Shown here piece after piece: positions 1-8,432 of a stretch of 64,000 nucleotides of DNA. The stretch spans positions 62,001-126,000 of the forward strand of contig NZ_JACAIS010000009.1 in NCBI RefSeq assembly GCF_030325625.1. The letters run 5' to 3'. A program made the translations under genes and the position numbers. This stretch comes from Sphingobacterium sp. N143. GTDB taxonomy: Bacteria; Bacteroidota; Bacteroidia; Sphingobacteriales; Sphingobacteriaceae. Under the pieces are notes generated by a model that ran no database searches, had not been told where the DNA came from, and saw nothing but the letters and a program-made list of their open reading frames with translations. Numbering within the stretch: position 1 is the first letter of the stretch; every line of letters begins with the position of its first letter.

Positions 1-985
1 CTAAAACCTCCTTATCGGTAAAAAACTCCTCAAAATCTTTTTCACCGGTAGTATCACTAACAGTAAACAAACAAGGCCATTTACCTTTTTGTGGCAGGGT
101 ATTCATTAGAGCTCTTGCTTCATCCTCGCTGTCACAATAATGCGGTTCATAGCCCTTTTCCTGTAGATATTTAATAGCAATATCAGCGAAAGTTATCAAG
201 TGCAAGTTTTCATTTAGCTTAGGGAAAAAGATGTCTCTATTTTCACCAAATATGCAAGACATCAAACAAAGTTCTCCGGACTCCTTAGGAATAACAAAAT
301 ATCTTTTGATATCATTGGGAGCTACAATTGGTTGTCTTTTTTCTATTCTTTTATTAAAACCATGTAACAATGACCCATCTGAAAACGCTACATTTGCAAA
401 TCTTGCCGTCGAAATCACAATATCTTTACTTCTCCGCATCAAAAACATTTCCATTATTCGTTTGGAAGCCCCCATCATATTTACAGGGTTAGCAGCTTTA
501 TCCGTTGATACACAAAAATATTTCTTAACACCTTTTTTTGCGGCTTGGTTAAGCGTTTTATCTGTATTAAATATATTTACGTCGATCATACGCATCAAGG
601 TATATGGATCTTTCTCGCTACGAACATGTTTTAGAGCAGAAAGATTTAGCACATAATCGTAGGCCCCGTCTGCTTCCCAAAAAGCATCATATTCTATAGA
701 ACCTATATCTAATGCAAAAGTCTGAAAGTCCCCATCTATATAGCCAAAAGAACTTCGAATATCACGCACCAATTCAACCAAATTATTTTCACTGATATCA
801 ACCACATGTAATTTAATTGGCTTCCGCTTAAAAATTTCTTTGACAGTAGCTTGACCGATGGATCCTGCTCCTCCAATTACCAAAAATCGAGATTGAGAAA
901 CAATTTCAGTTAATCTCAATTCATAAGCATCTACATCATTCTTAAATAACTCTTGATTTCTTCCTACAAGTTTTAATATATCCAT
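1..985 (-). CDS. CapD/FlaA1-type nucleotide-sugar dehydratase (partial, runs off left edge)
   Basis: The frame is open from an ATG at 985 to the window edge, giving about 328 residues with no stop, so the C-terminus lies outside. The protein begins MDILKLVGRN and has a Rossmann motif GGAGSIG near residues 38-44. It continues with STDKAANP and then MMGASKR, where Met takes the place of the usual SDR Tyr before GASK; this arrangement is typical of the Polysacc_synt_2 family of UDP-GlcNAc 4,6-dehydratases. The enzyme would act in the cytoplasm to make a deoxy-amino sugar nucleotide for exopolysaccharide or O-antigen. It starts 8 bp after the stop of the Wzz-like gene, so the two are almost certainly co-transcribed with the SLBB export gene. 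The family is clear; the exact sugar substrate cannot be read from the sequence. Confidence 0.85.
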   Translation of the reverse strand, partial: MDILKLVGRNQELFKNDVDAYELRLTEIVSQSRFLVIGGAGSIGQATVKEIFKRKPIKLHVVDISENNLVELVRDIRSSFGYIDGDFQTFALDIGSIEYDAFWEADGAYDYVLNLSALKHVRSEKDPYTLMRMIDVNIFNTDKTLNQAAKKGVKKYFCVSTDKAANPVNMMGASKRIMEMFLMRRSKDIVISTARFANVAFSDGSLLHGFNKRIEKRQPIVAPNDIKRYFVIPKESGELCLMSCIFGENRDIFFPKLNENLHLITFADIAIKYLQEKGYEPHYCDSEDEARALMNTLPQKGKWPCLFTVSDTTGEKDFEEFFTDKEVL

Positions 986-993
986 GGTGATCT

Positions 994-2067
994 TTAATTC
1001 GCAGTTACACTTGTATACAATCTTCTTACTGTAAACCAAATCATGGTCAGGAGCCCAAGCAAAAATGCTCCTATAACAGGAGCTTTAATAAATCCAACCT
1101 TTTTCTTTTCTAGCGGATAAACTGGAGTATCCACGGCCTGGATTAAAGGGGCTTCCTTCATGAGCGCCATTTTTGACATCTCAAGATGTTGGACCAATTG
1201 TCCTAAAATAGCCTTATTCGTTTCAGCTGAAAATTGGGACCTTTGAGAAGGAACTATACGCTGCACCTGTCTCGTTGGGTTTAAATTTGGCGTAGCATCT
1301 ATCGCCGCCGCTGCCGTACTGATACTCCCATACATGACTGCTCTTACCGAATCCGTCTTATGTTGCAATATCTCAATATTGTTTAATGATTTCTTTGTCT
1401 TTGTTGCCAGGTAAAATGCATTAACCTCGTTTACAAGGGCTTCATTAAATTCCTTTGCAAAGATCTCATCTTCGGATTTTACATCAACTTTTATAATAGA
1501 TAGTTTTGAGCTCGGTTTAGCAACAGATAGGCTACCTTTATTGATATCTTTAATTATTTTTTGCAAGATACTATCTCTATCTCTTTGAAGATTACCTTGA
1601 TTACTTCTTCTGAAATCAATTCCCATCAAGGACGGTTTTTTAGACTTCCAATCCTTTTTCATTTCGCTTACCTCTAAATAGCGATCTATTAAAAGCTTGG
1701 AACTATCTTTTTTTAAAGGTGTCAGCAATGCTGCTTCCAGCATCTTACGGGACTTATACAATTCCAAAAGATTATCTCCTTGAAAGATTCCTCCACTGCT
1801 TCCGCCCAAATCTATTCCCACCATTGCCGCAACACCAGCATATTGTCCTAATCCACTCGCTTTTTCTCCAGACTCCAAAACAAATGTAGTAGTTGCAGTA
1901 AATATAGGTTTTGTAAATTTTGCATATAAAAGTCCGAGGCCAGCACCGATAAGTCCAGCAATAACCAGAATATGCCATTTCGAAATAAAATACTTTATCC
2001 AATTCTGAAGAATCAATACAAATTCTTTAACCCCAGGTTCTTTATCGGTTTGATTTATCTCTGCCAT
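994..2067 (-). CDS. Wzz-like polysaccharide chain-length determinant (inner membrane)
   Basis: 357 residues with the topology of polysaccharide co-polymerases: a short cytoplasmic N-terminus, a membrane segment at about residues 31-51 (WHILVIAGLIGAGLGLLYAKF region), a long periplasmic alpha-helical part, and a second membrane segment at about 330-350 followed by a short basic tail. The protein would set chain length or couple polymerisation to export. No Walker motifs or C-terminal tyrosine cluster are present, so it is not a BY-kinase fusion. The ATG at 2067 lies 14 bp after the stop of the upstream SLBB export gene, and the CapD-type gene follows 8 bp downstream, so this is an operon read leftward. 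Family assignment rests on topology and neighbours; sequence identity in this family is low. Confidence 0.85.
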   Translation of the reverse strand: MAEINQTDKEPGVKEFVLILQNWIKYFISKWHILVIAGLIGAGLGLLYAKFTKPIFTATTTFVLESGEKASGLGQYAGVAAMVGIDLGGSSGGIFQGDNLLELYKSRKMLEAALLTPLKKDSSKLLIDRYLEVSEMKKDWKSKKPSLMGIDFRRSNQGNLQRDRDSILQKIIKDINKGSLSVAKPSSKLSIIKVDVKSEDEIFAKEFNEALVNEVNAFYLATKTKKSLNNIEILQHKTDSVRAVMYGSISTAAAAIDATPNLNPTRQVQRIVPSQRSQFSAETNKAILGQLVQHLEMSKMALMKEAPLIQAVDTPVYPLEKKKVGFIKAPVIGAFLLGLLTMIWFTVRRLYTSVTAN

Positions 2068-2081
2068 TACGGTTATCCTAA

Positions 2082-4607
2082 TTACTTAAATAAACTAATA
2101 ATAATCGCCAACGTAGAGGCAATACCAGTACCTATTCCTATCCAAGCCTGTGAGCTCAATTTTTCTCTCGGAGCCCGCTTCGGCACAACAATTTCTGCTC
2201 CAGGTTTTATATCCGGATAACCGCCCGACTTTCCTTTAACCGCACCATTGGCATATTGCACAAAGACGCGTTTTTTAAGCGCATTGTCGGTAAAGCCTCC
2301 GGCTTGATTGACGTAGTACTTCAGTTTTTTTCCTTTCACATACACCACATTATTCGGATTCAAGACCTCACCAACCACCTTCACCGTTTCCAGTTCTTTT
2401 GGTACTGTGATAATGTCGCCGTCCAGCACCAGTAAATCACCACGCTCATACGGATTTTCCAGGATCTTATTCAATTCAATTCCTACCAGATCACTAGGTT
2501 CAACTTCTTCTGCAGACATTCCTTGCTGCGACACCTTCGCCAAAGCAGCATTCTTCGCCCTGGAGTTGCCTTCCTTTTCTTCTTCCAACTCTTTCTCCTT
2601 ACCGCTTTCCTGATCTTGATCCAAGCTATCCTTCTCCAACTCTTTTTGCAGCCGCTCTTTTTCCTTTTTCTCCTCTGCCTTCAATTTGGACATACCGGTA
2701 CGCTTCAAGGAAGCACCTTCTGTGTAGGCATAGGGAGTCAACCCGCCTGCACGTTTAATGATATCAGATATCCGCTCATCCTCACGCGAGATGGTATAGA
2801 ATCCCGGGTATAACACTTCGCCTTCAATTTTTACCTGCCGCTGTGTACGGAAGCCCGCATCGCCCAATATGGAGATGACATCATAAGGTTGCAAAGCGAT
2901 ATTCGGATCGGTTAATAGACCATCTTTGATATCCACCAAAATCGTCTGTGAAGAACTGTGGTCATTCACATCACGGTGATTTAACCGTCTTGCGATCTCC
3001 ACACGTGCATTTTTGGCGGCTTCGGTCAGACCGCCAGCTTTCTGAATGACATCCCCCAGGGTTGCATTGCTGGAAAAAGGTAAGTCGCCAGGAAAACGGA
3101 CTTCCCCCTGAACGGTAAACTTATATTCATCACGCAGATCGAAAATCGAAGAAATCTCGATCTTATCTTCTCTTTTTAATGGGATATCGGCAGTCGTCCC
3201 GGCCAAAACTTCACGTACATTAAAATTGATGAGTTCAGCCGTATTATCCGATTTTAAACGATTAATCAGACCGCGCTCCAAAAAGGCATCCTCACGTACT
3301 CCATCGGCCATTTCCAGTACTTGTTTCAAGGTCATGCCCGGTTCCAAACCGAAAATCCCCGGACGGAATACGGCCCCTAATACACTCACACGATTTGCAA
3401 AGCGCTCCAATATTGGATCAACAATATATTGGTCCCCGCCTTTCGGGGTATAATTGGCGAACTGATCTGCATACAGATCCTGCACACTTCTTTCCCGGCC
3501 TGTGGTCTGCAACACTTTGATTTTGGCACTATAGGCATTTTCAGTAAAGTCTCCCGCATAACGCAAGATATCTAACAGTGACTCACCTGGTACTGTCTCA
3601 AATATCGCTGGCCGTTTCACCTCGCCCTCAAACTGCACGCGTGCGCCATAGACCGGAATATGAATGATATCTTGATCTTGTAGGTGAATATTCCCCTGCT
3701 GTATCCCATTGGCCAAAAAATCATATACATCAATGGTGCTCACCACACGGTTGGCACGGATCACTTGAATTTGACGGTAGGTTCCGTTTTTATTTGGCCC
3801 TCCTGAAGCATATAGTGCATTAAAAACTGTGGCCAAGGAAGGGAGACTATAAGTCCCCGGTTTGGTAACGGCACCCGTCAGGGTCACCCGGATGGTACGG
3901 ATATTTCCGATCGTAACAGAGATATTTGTTCTCCCCGAACGGATGGCGGGATAGGTTCCACTCAATCGCTGTTCTATTTTGCTCTTTGCTGCCGCAATAG
4001 ACAGGCCCGCAACATTGATCTGACCTACGTATTCTACCTTGATCATACCATCTGGACTAACAGGAAGGGTATATGAGGCTTCATTATCCCCGGTGATATC
4101 CAGCAGTATTTCATCATCGGGACCTATTATATAGGAACTCGGTGTCGCCATGCGGAGGTTAGGTTCAAAGGTAATGGCATTATTTTTAAATAGGTCAGCG
4201 CCAAAGATCTTCAGTTTCCCTTCTTCATTATGCATGGAATCCTGCTCACTCAGGCGTCTATTCTGCAGGGAATCCCTATTGGAAGAACCGCCATTGACCT
4301 GACGCCCCGAACCCCGACCTGTCGATGAACTATTATAACTGTCCTGAGCCTGATCCGGCTGCTGCTTTTTACGTTTAATCTTCGCCAACCGTTCCTTTAA
4401 CTTCTGCACTTCGACAGCAGATACCCCCTGAGCACGTGCAAAACCATCCAATTGGCTTTCATCATAGCCCATTAAAGCGGCCTGCTTTACATATTGCTCT
4501 ATTTGAGCATCTGTCAGATTATCTACCTTAATACTTGCGGGGTTGGTTTGCGCATGTACAGAGCCTACAAAACCCACTATGCATAACCATAATATTATTC
4601 TTTTCAT
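2082..4607 (-). CDS. SLBB-domain polysaccharide export protein (Wza-like, multi-SLBB)
   Basis: 841 residues from the ATG at 4607, which gives a clean signal peptide (MKRIILWLCIVGFVGSVHA, then Gln). In-frame starts further upstream (ATG 4622, TTG 4631) lie on or next to a TAATTTTG promoter box and are less likely. After a Ser/Asn/Arg-rich linker comes the Poly_export domain (around residues 150-240: SYIIGPDDEILLDI, then TYPAIRSGRTNISVTIGNIR). Several SLBB repeats follow, with phrases such as VTLTGAVTKPGTYSLP, VQFEGEVKRPAIFE, VSVLGAVFRPGIFGLE and VKIEGEVLYPGFYTI. A Glu/Lys-rich low-complexity insert sits near residues 670-705 and a C-terminal hydrophobic helix at about 820-840. It would form the outer-membrane or periplasmic conduit for the polysaccharide made by this locus. 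It is first in the leftward operon. Confidence 0.9.
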   Translation of the reverse strand: MKRIILWLCIVGFVGSVHAQTNPASIKVDNLTDAQIEQYVKQAALMGYDESQLDGFARAQGVSAVEVQKLKERLAKIKRKKQQPDQAQDSYNSSSTGRGSGRQVNGGSSNRDSLQNRRLSEQDSMHNEEGKLKIFGADLFKNNAITFEPNLRMATPSSYIIGPDDEILLDITGDNEASYTLPVSPDGMIKVEYVGQINVAGLSIAAAKSKIEQRLSGTYPAIRSGRTNISVTIGNIRTIRVTLTGAVTKPGTYSLPSLATVFNALYASGGPNKNGTYRQIQVIRANRVVSTIDVYDFLANGIQQGNIHLQDQDIIHIPVYGARVQFEGEVKRPAIFETVPGESLLDILRYAGDFTENAYSAKIKVLQTTGRERSVQDLYADQFANYTPKGGDQYIVDPILERFANRVSVLGAVFRPGIFGLEPGMTLKQVLEMADGVREDAFLERGLINRLKSDNTAELINFNVREVLAGTTADIPLKREDKIEISSIFDLRDEYKFTVQGEVRFPGDLPFSSNATLGDVIQKAGGLTEAAKNARVEIARRLNHRDVNDHSSSQTILVDIKDGLLTDPNIALQPYDVISILGDAGFRTQRQVKIEGEVLYPGFYTISREDERISDIIKRAGGLTPYAYTEGASLKRTGMSKLKAEEKKEKERLQKELEKDSLDQDQESGKEKELEEEKEGNSRAKNAALAKVSQQGMSAEEVEPSDLVGIELNKILENPYERGDLLVLDGDIITVPKELETVKVVGEVLNPNNVVYVKGKKLKYYVNQAGGFTDNALKKRVFVQYANGAVKGKSGGYPDIKPGAEIVVPKRAPREKLSSQAWIGIGTGIASTLAIIISLFK

Positions 4608-4628
4608 TCGATACGTCGGCATTTGCCG

Positions 4629-4636
4629 CAAAATTA
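4629..4636 (-). promoter_or_regulatory. Bacteroidota -7 box TAATTTTG upstream of the SLBB export gene
   Basis: The minus strand reads TAATTTTG, matching TAnnTTTG. It ends 21 nt before the ATG at 4607. No clear TTG box is seen 19-21 nt upstream. The position argues that the coding start is 4607 rather than the earlier in-frame codons. Confidence 0.5.
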
Positions 4637-5003
4637 GTAAAACTATTTAATTAAATGGTTTAAAAATTTATCCAGTTATTCTATCGCCAGCTAAACTTTC
4701 TTTTCAGGAATCCTGCTTATTCGCGATCTTGTGTTTCTAACGTAAAATGATACTTTTTCGCTACGCTGCCCTCCAAGATACCCTTGAGTAACATTTCCGT
4801 AGCATCCTGTTCTGTAACCTGCACTTGGAACGAAGCATTGTATTGGCAAGTATCTATGTTCTAACGCGATAGTTTTTAAAGATAGTAACAGCTTTATCTT
4901 ATGATCCAAAGCGAATAAAATTTTCGTTGTCCTTGTTCCTATAAAAGATAGAACAACAGTTGTGAAAGTTTTATTAACTTCGTAAAGTTAAGCATAAATT
5001 AAA
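4637..5003. other. Divergent intergenic region with a coding-like remnant
   Basis: This stretch separates the leftward exopolysaccharide operon from the rightward cassette. It contains no intact gene. On the minus strand, 4860-4717 reads as 47 coding-like codons (…VQVTEQDATEMLLKGILEG…) ending in a stop, with a stop immediately upstream and no start codon. Just before the lipoprotein ATG, near 4975-4982, is TAACTTCG, a one-mismatch relative of the TAnnTTTG box. Confidence 0.4.
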
Positions 5004-5912
5004 ATGAAACGTTTATCTCTTGGTTTTTGGCTACCGTTGAGCATCATTACCTTGCTCTTTTGGGCATGCAATGAAAAGAATACATCAAAAAAAGAAAACG
5101 ATACTTCGGCAAAACAGCAAGCCGCCGCCAATCCTGCAGATAGCACGCTACAGCATTTTTGGGATACTTTTAACATGCAGGATACTGCTCAGGTTAAAAA
5201 CCCTGACAAGGGCGAACAGCACCTAGCTGACTTTATCGCCTTATTATCAAAAACACCGGATTCGGCCACAAGAGACCGGGCGGTAAACCTGATGCTGGAC
5301 AAAGCCAAAGCGAACAGAACCAGCTTTGACCATTTTATCAAGCTTTATGAACATTATCTTTACGATGGCAATTCACCCATGCGTGATGATGTCGTTTACG
5401 AATCTGTATTGCGCTATATGATCAAAACCGACCTGCTTTCTGATTTAGAAAAGGAAGCCTACCGACCTGTCTATAAGCTGGTCAGACGGAACAGGGTGGG
5501 CCAGCCGGCGGAAGATTTCAGTTTTGAGCTCAGTAATGGTACAAGCCAAAAGTTGTCACAGGTAAAAGCGAAGTACACATTACTGCTTTTCTATGATCCG
5601 GACTGCGCCCATTGCAAGGAAACGATTCATCAATTACGTGACACACCGCAATTGGCCGAGCTCTTTACGCAATTACAGGTGCAGATCGTTGCCATTGACC
5701 CTTGGGGCGACCGCAGTAAATGGAAGGATTATATGCCAGAGATCGCTAAAGACTGGATCAATGGCTTTGATGCCAAATCCACCATCCTGCAGCAGAGTCT
5801 GTATGACCTAAAAGCCTCGCCAACGATTTTCCTCCTCGATGAAAACAAGCAGGTCATCCTAAAGGATACGTACCTGCAATCGGTTATCCAACATTTTGTT
5901 CAACCCAATTAA
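5004..5912 (+). CDS. Lipoprotein with thioredoxin-like fold (DUF5106-type)
   Basis: 302 residues. The N-terminus is a lipoprotein signal (MKRLSLGFWLPLSIITLLFW then A-Cys22), followed by a Lys/Glu/Asn-rich linker. The middle is helical and resembles the DUF5106 domain found before thioredoxin folds in Bacteroidota. The C-terminal part (from about 165) is thioredoxin/TlpA-like, with FYDPDCAHCKE placing a CxxC motif at C201-C204 and a cis-Pro candidate in ASPTIFLLD. It is probably anchored in the periplasm or outer membrane and acts as a thiol-disulfide oxidoreductase or chaperone. It is the first gene of a tight rightward cassette: the next gene starts 6 bp after its stop. Family assignment is good; its substrate and its link to the peptidase, PqqD and ABC genes are inferred from context. 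Confidence 0.8.
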   Translation: MKRLSLGFWLPLSIITLLFWACNEKNTSKKENDTSAKQQAAANPADSTLQHFWDTFNMQDTAQVKNPDKGEQHLADFIALLSKTPDSATRDRAVNLMLDKAKANRTSFDHFIKLYEHYLYDGNSPMRDDVVYESVLRYMIKTDLLSDLEKEAYRPVYKLVRRNRVGQPAEDFSFELSNGTSQKLSQVKAKYTLLLFYDPDCAHCKETIHQLRDTPQLAELFTQLQVQIVAIDPWGDRSKWKDYMPEIAKDWINGFDAKSTILQQSLYDLKASPTIFLLDENKQVILKDTYLQSVIQHFVQPN

Positions 5913-5918
5913 TGTGGC

Positions 5919-6377
5919 ATGGCTGAGTATCCTGACAATAGCAGCACACGTATCCTTTCCAATGCACACTATTTTGCTGAGGTCCAGCATATGCTGGATG
6001 AGGGTAAAGAGGTCCGCATCCGGATAAAGGGAAACAGCATGCGTCCCTTTATTGCCGACGGCGACACTGTCCTCTTGAAGGCCTACAAAGGCGAGGTACT
6101 CCCTTTAGGAATAAATGTACTGGCCAGACACCAGGGGAAATATGTATTTCACCGTTATGTGGGTACCAAGGATTACAAGATCATCCTGGCAGGGGACGGC
6201 AATCTGGTACTTTGTGAGTCTGTCGACAGAATTGACATCATGGCCACTGCTATCCAGCACTTTCCGCAAAATCAGTCCAAGCCAATAGACCTGAGCAGAG
6301 GCTGGTACAGACTACGAGGGTTAGCCTGGTACCATATCCGCCTTCTTCGCCGGATTATCGCCAAATTGAGACGCTAA
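5919..6377 (+). CDS. S24/S26-family peptidase, signal-peptidase-like with Ser/His dyad
   Basis: 152 residues. The signal-peptidase box is visible as GNSMRPFIADGDTVLL, with the nucleophile Ser40. The second box reads YVFHRYVG with His78 where bacterial type I signal peptidases have Lys; a Ser-His pair is what the ER/archaeal/SipW branch uses. A third box follows (LAGDGN). Unlike true leader peptidases it has no N-terminal membrane anchor; instead the C-terminus is strongly basic and amphipathic (RLLRRIIAKLRR) and may touch the membrane. It starts 6 bp after the lipoprotein gene and lies upstream of a PqqD-like gene and an ABC exporter, so a role in trimming an exported peptide is plausible but inferred. 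It could also be a regulatory S24 relative, although no helix-turn-helix is seen. Confidence 0.75.
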   Translation: MAEYPDNSSTRILSNAHYFAEVQHMLDEGKEVRIRIKGNSMRPFIADGDTVLLKAYKGEVLPLGINVLARHQGKYVFHRYVGTKDYKIILAGDGNLVLCESVDRIDIMATAIQHFPQNQSKPIDLSRGWYRLRGLAWYHIRLLRRIIAKLRR

Positions 6378-6394
6378 GAAGAGAAAATAATTAT

Positions 6395-6402
6395 TAACTT
6401 TG
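6395..6402 (+). promoter_or_regulatory. Possible internal -7 box TAACTTTG before the PqqD-like gene
   Basis: TAACTTTG matches TAnnTTTG and lies 21 nt before the ATG at 6424 in a 46 bp gap, the second-largest gap inside the cassette. No TTG box is seen at the expected distance. It supports the ATG at 6424 over a possible TTG start at 6400 that would overlap the box. Confidence 0.4.
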
Positions 6403-6423
6403 GTTTTATTTAGTCCTATACAT

Positions 6424-6693
6424 ATGAAATTAAGAGCAGATTTAGTTTTGAGAACAATTGGTTCTGATCATTTGATCGTCGACCCAAGCCAAGATATGGT
6501 TGATCTTTCCACGGTGTACACCTTGAATAGTTCGGCGGCATGGCTCTGGGAGCAACTGAAGGACAAAGAATTCGATCTTGGGACTGTTGTTGAGCTGCTC
6601 TGTGAGAACTATGATGTGAGCGGGGAACAAGCCCAATCTGATGCTGAAATCTTACTCCAGGATTTTGAGAAGCAGGGGCTATTGGAAAAATAA
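6424..6693 (+). CDS. PqqD-family protein (RiPP recognition element-like)
   Basis: 89 residues from the ATG at 6424. The pattern of PqqD/RRE proteins is visible: an N-terminal beta-hairpin (MKLRADLVLRTIGSDHLIVD), then VYTLNSSAAWLWEQLKDKEFDLGTVVELL, which matches the typical LNxxGaxIWxxLxG segment, and a C-terminal winged-helix-like region (DAEILLQDFEKQGLLE). Such proteins bind leader peptides and hand them to modifying enzymes. Here it sits between an S26-like peptidase and an ABC exporter, with an HPr-kinase-like gene two genes downstream, which is a recurrent context for PqqD relatives in uncharacterised peptide-maturation systems. No precursor gene is seen adjacent. The family is confident from the motif; the client is unknown. 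Confidence 0.8.
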   Translation: MKLRADLVLRTIGSDHLIVDPSQDMVDLSTVYTLNSSAAWLWEQLKDKEFDLGTVVELLCENYDVSGEQAQSDAEILLQDFEKQGLLEK

Positions 6694-6718
6694 CCTTTTC
6701 ATAGAGCAAGCAATCTGA

Positions 6719-8347
6719 ATGAGCAGCAATAGCCTGAAACAACATTTGAGCTGGGCATGGTCTCTCAGCGAAGGGTACCGTGGCAGGTTACTATGTTATT
6801 TTCTGTTGGAACTGCTGTGCATCATGCTATCCCTTGTTTTTGTTTATCTATCCAAGGCTGCTGTTGATGTGGCAACCTCTCCTGGAGAATTGTCCCTCAA
6901 ATGGATACTTATGGGCATCGTGGGCAGTATAGCGCTCAATGTGGGGATCAAGGGGTATTCGGGGCGGCTCATGGAACGTATCAAATTGATGCTCACCTTA
7001 CAGCTGCAGCGCAAAATGCTTGATGCACAAATGCTTTCGGTCTGGAAGCTGATCAAAAACTGGCATACAGGCGACATTCAACTCCGGATACAGACGGATT
7101 GTGATGAAGTGGCCAATACCATTGCCAACACAGTGCTTTCCTTCCTGTTGACCACCATCCAATTATTGGCGTCCGTGGGTTTTCTCTGGTACATGGACCC
7201 CATGCTTGCCCTAATGATCCTGGCCATCTCGCCTTTATTTGTATTTTCAAAAATCTACTTCCGGAAAATGCGCAAGCTGAGTAAGGCGGTAAAGGAGGAA
7301 GAAAGCAATTTTTCCAACGTACTACAGGAGAATCTACGCTTTCGCCTGCTGATCCGTGCCATGGGTATATTCCCCAAAAGGCGGACAAAATTAACGGAAA
7401 GTCAGCAACAGCTTTTTCTATTAAAAATGCGGCAGCTTAACTTTTCCACTTATACCCAGGGAGCTATGAAAGTCGCCATGAATGCAGGTTATCTGATCGC
7501 TTTCATCTGGGGGATCTACCGGTTACAGGCTGGGCAGATCACCTTCGGCACCATGACTGCATTTTTACAGCTGGTCGCCAGAATCCAGTCGCCGATCCTG
7601 GCCCTGATCGCTTATATTCCCGGTTTTGTCCGGTTCAGGGTCTCTGCAGATCGCCTGCTAGAGCTTCAAGAGGGAGAAATAGAACCAGTGGTGGAGCAAC
7701 AACGCCTTCAGCAGACATCCGAACTCCGGATTAACAACCTTTCTTTTCGCTATGAAGACAAATGGGTGCTACAGCAGTTTAACCTCGTTTTAAAAGCCGG
7801 TGAGCCCACAGCGATTATCGGGCCGAGCGGCAAGGGGAAAACGACACTGATCCGCCTATTGCTGTCATTGCTCAGTGCCGAAAAAGGGGAAATTCTGCTG
7901 ACCGACAAGGATGGTCCACGACCGCTAACGGCGAGCCATCGGATCAATTTTGCCTATATCCCGCAAGGCAACTCGCTCTTTAGTGGCACCATACGCGAAA
8001 ATCTTCTCCTTCATGTGAAAGAAAATAGTCCAATGACCATGCAGCAGGCGCTTTGGCTAGCCTGTGCAGAATTTGTATTTGAACTCCCGGATGGTATTGA
8101 TACCCTGGTGGGCGAGTCTGGCATCGGCCTATCCGAGGGACAGGCCCAACGCATTGCCATTGCCCGCGCACTGATGCATGATGGTGATATCTGGCTCTTT
8201 GATGAGGTGACCTCCGCCTTGGACCGAAGCACATCCGACATCCTGACACAACGACTATTGGAATATGGAAAGCATAAACTATGTTTATTTGTTACACACG
8301 ACTTAAATCTTGCCGACAAATGCCAGCACCGGATCTATCTCGACTAA
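6719..8347 (+). CDS. ABC transporter, fused permease and ATPase (peptide/lipid exporter type)
   Basis: 542 residues. The N-terminal part (about 20-320) is a type IV exporter membrane domain with five to six hydrophobic segments. The C-terminal ATPase domain has Walker A GPSGKGKT at 368-375, a Q-loop (AYIPQGNSLFSG), a signature that reads LSEGQ rather than LSGGQ, Walker B DIWLFDE with the catalytic Glu, a D-loop (SALD) and an H-loop (FVTHD). It should therefore be a functional homodimeric exporter. There is no C39 peptidase domain, so cleavage of any peptide client would depend on another protein, possibly the S26-like one two genes upstream. It starts 25 bp after the PqqD-like gene. Confidence 0.9.
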   Translation: MSSNSLKQHLSWAWSLSEGYRGRLLCYFLLELLCIMLSLVFVYLSKAAVDVATSPGELSLKWILMGIVGSIALNVGIKGYSGRLMERIKLMLTLQLQRKMLDAQMLSVWKLIKNWHTGDIQLRIQTDCDEVANTIANTVLSFLLTTIQLLASVGFLWYMDPMLALMILAISPLFVFSKIYFRKMRKLSKAVKEEESNFSNVLQENLRFRLLIRAMGIFPKRRTKLTESQQQLFLLKMRQLNFSTYTQGAMKVAMNAGYLIAFIWGIYRLQAGQITFGTMTAFLQLVARIQSPILALIAYIPGFVRFRVSADRLLELQEGEIEPVVEQQRLQQTSELRINNLSFRYEDKWVLQQFNLVLKAGEPTAIIGPSGKGKTTLIRLLLSLLSAEKGEILLTDKDGPRPLTASHRINFAYIPQGNSLFSGTIRENLLLHVKENSPMTMQQALWLACAEFVFELPDGIDTLVGESGIGLSEGQAQRIAIARALMHDGDIWLFDEVTSALDRSTSDILTQRLLEYGKHKLCLFVTHDLNLADKCQHRIYLD

Positions 8348-8432
8348 AGTCATATCCAACATGCCAAGGACAATGTGGACGACAAGCCTTCAGGTATATG
8401 TTTTTAAATAACTATTTATAGATGAAATAACC

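Noticed and set aside
4691..4909. A 72-codon ATG-started frame on the minus strand upstream of the SLBB gene
   Set aside because: Arg/Cys/Tyr-rich composition; a different frame over the same DNA looks more protein-like, and neither resembles a family.
8361..8411. A 16-codon frame (MPRTMWTTSLQVYVFK) between the exporter and kinase-like genes as a peptide precursor
   Set aside because: Very short, no leader/core layout, no ribosome-binding sequence, and such frames are expected by chance.
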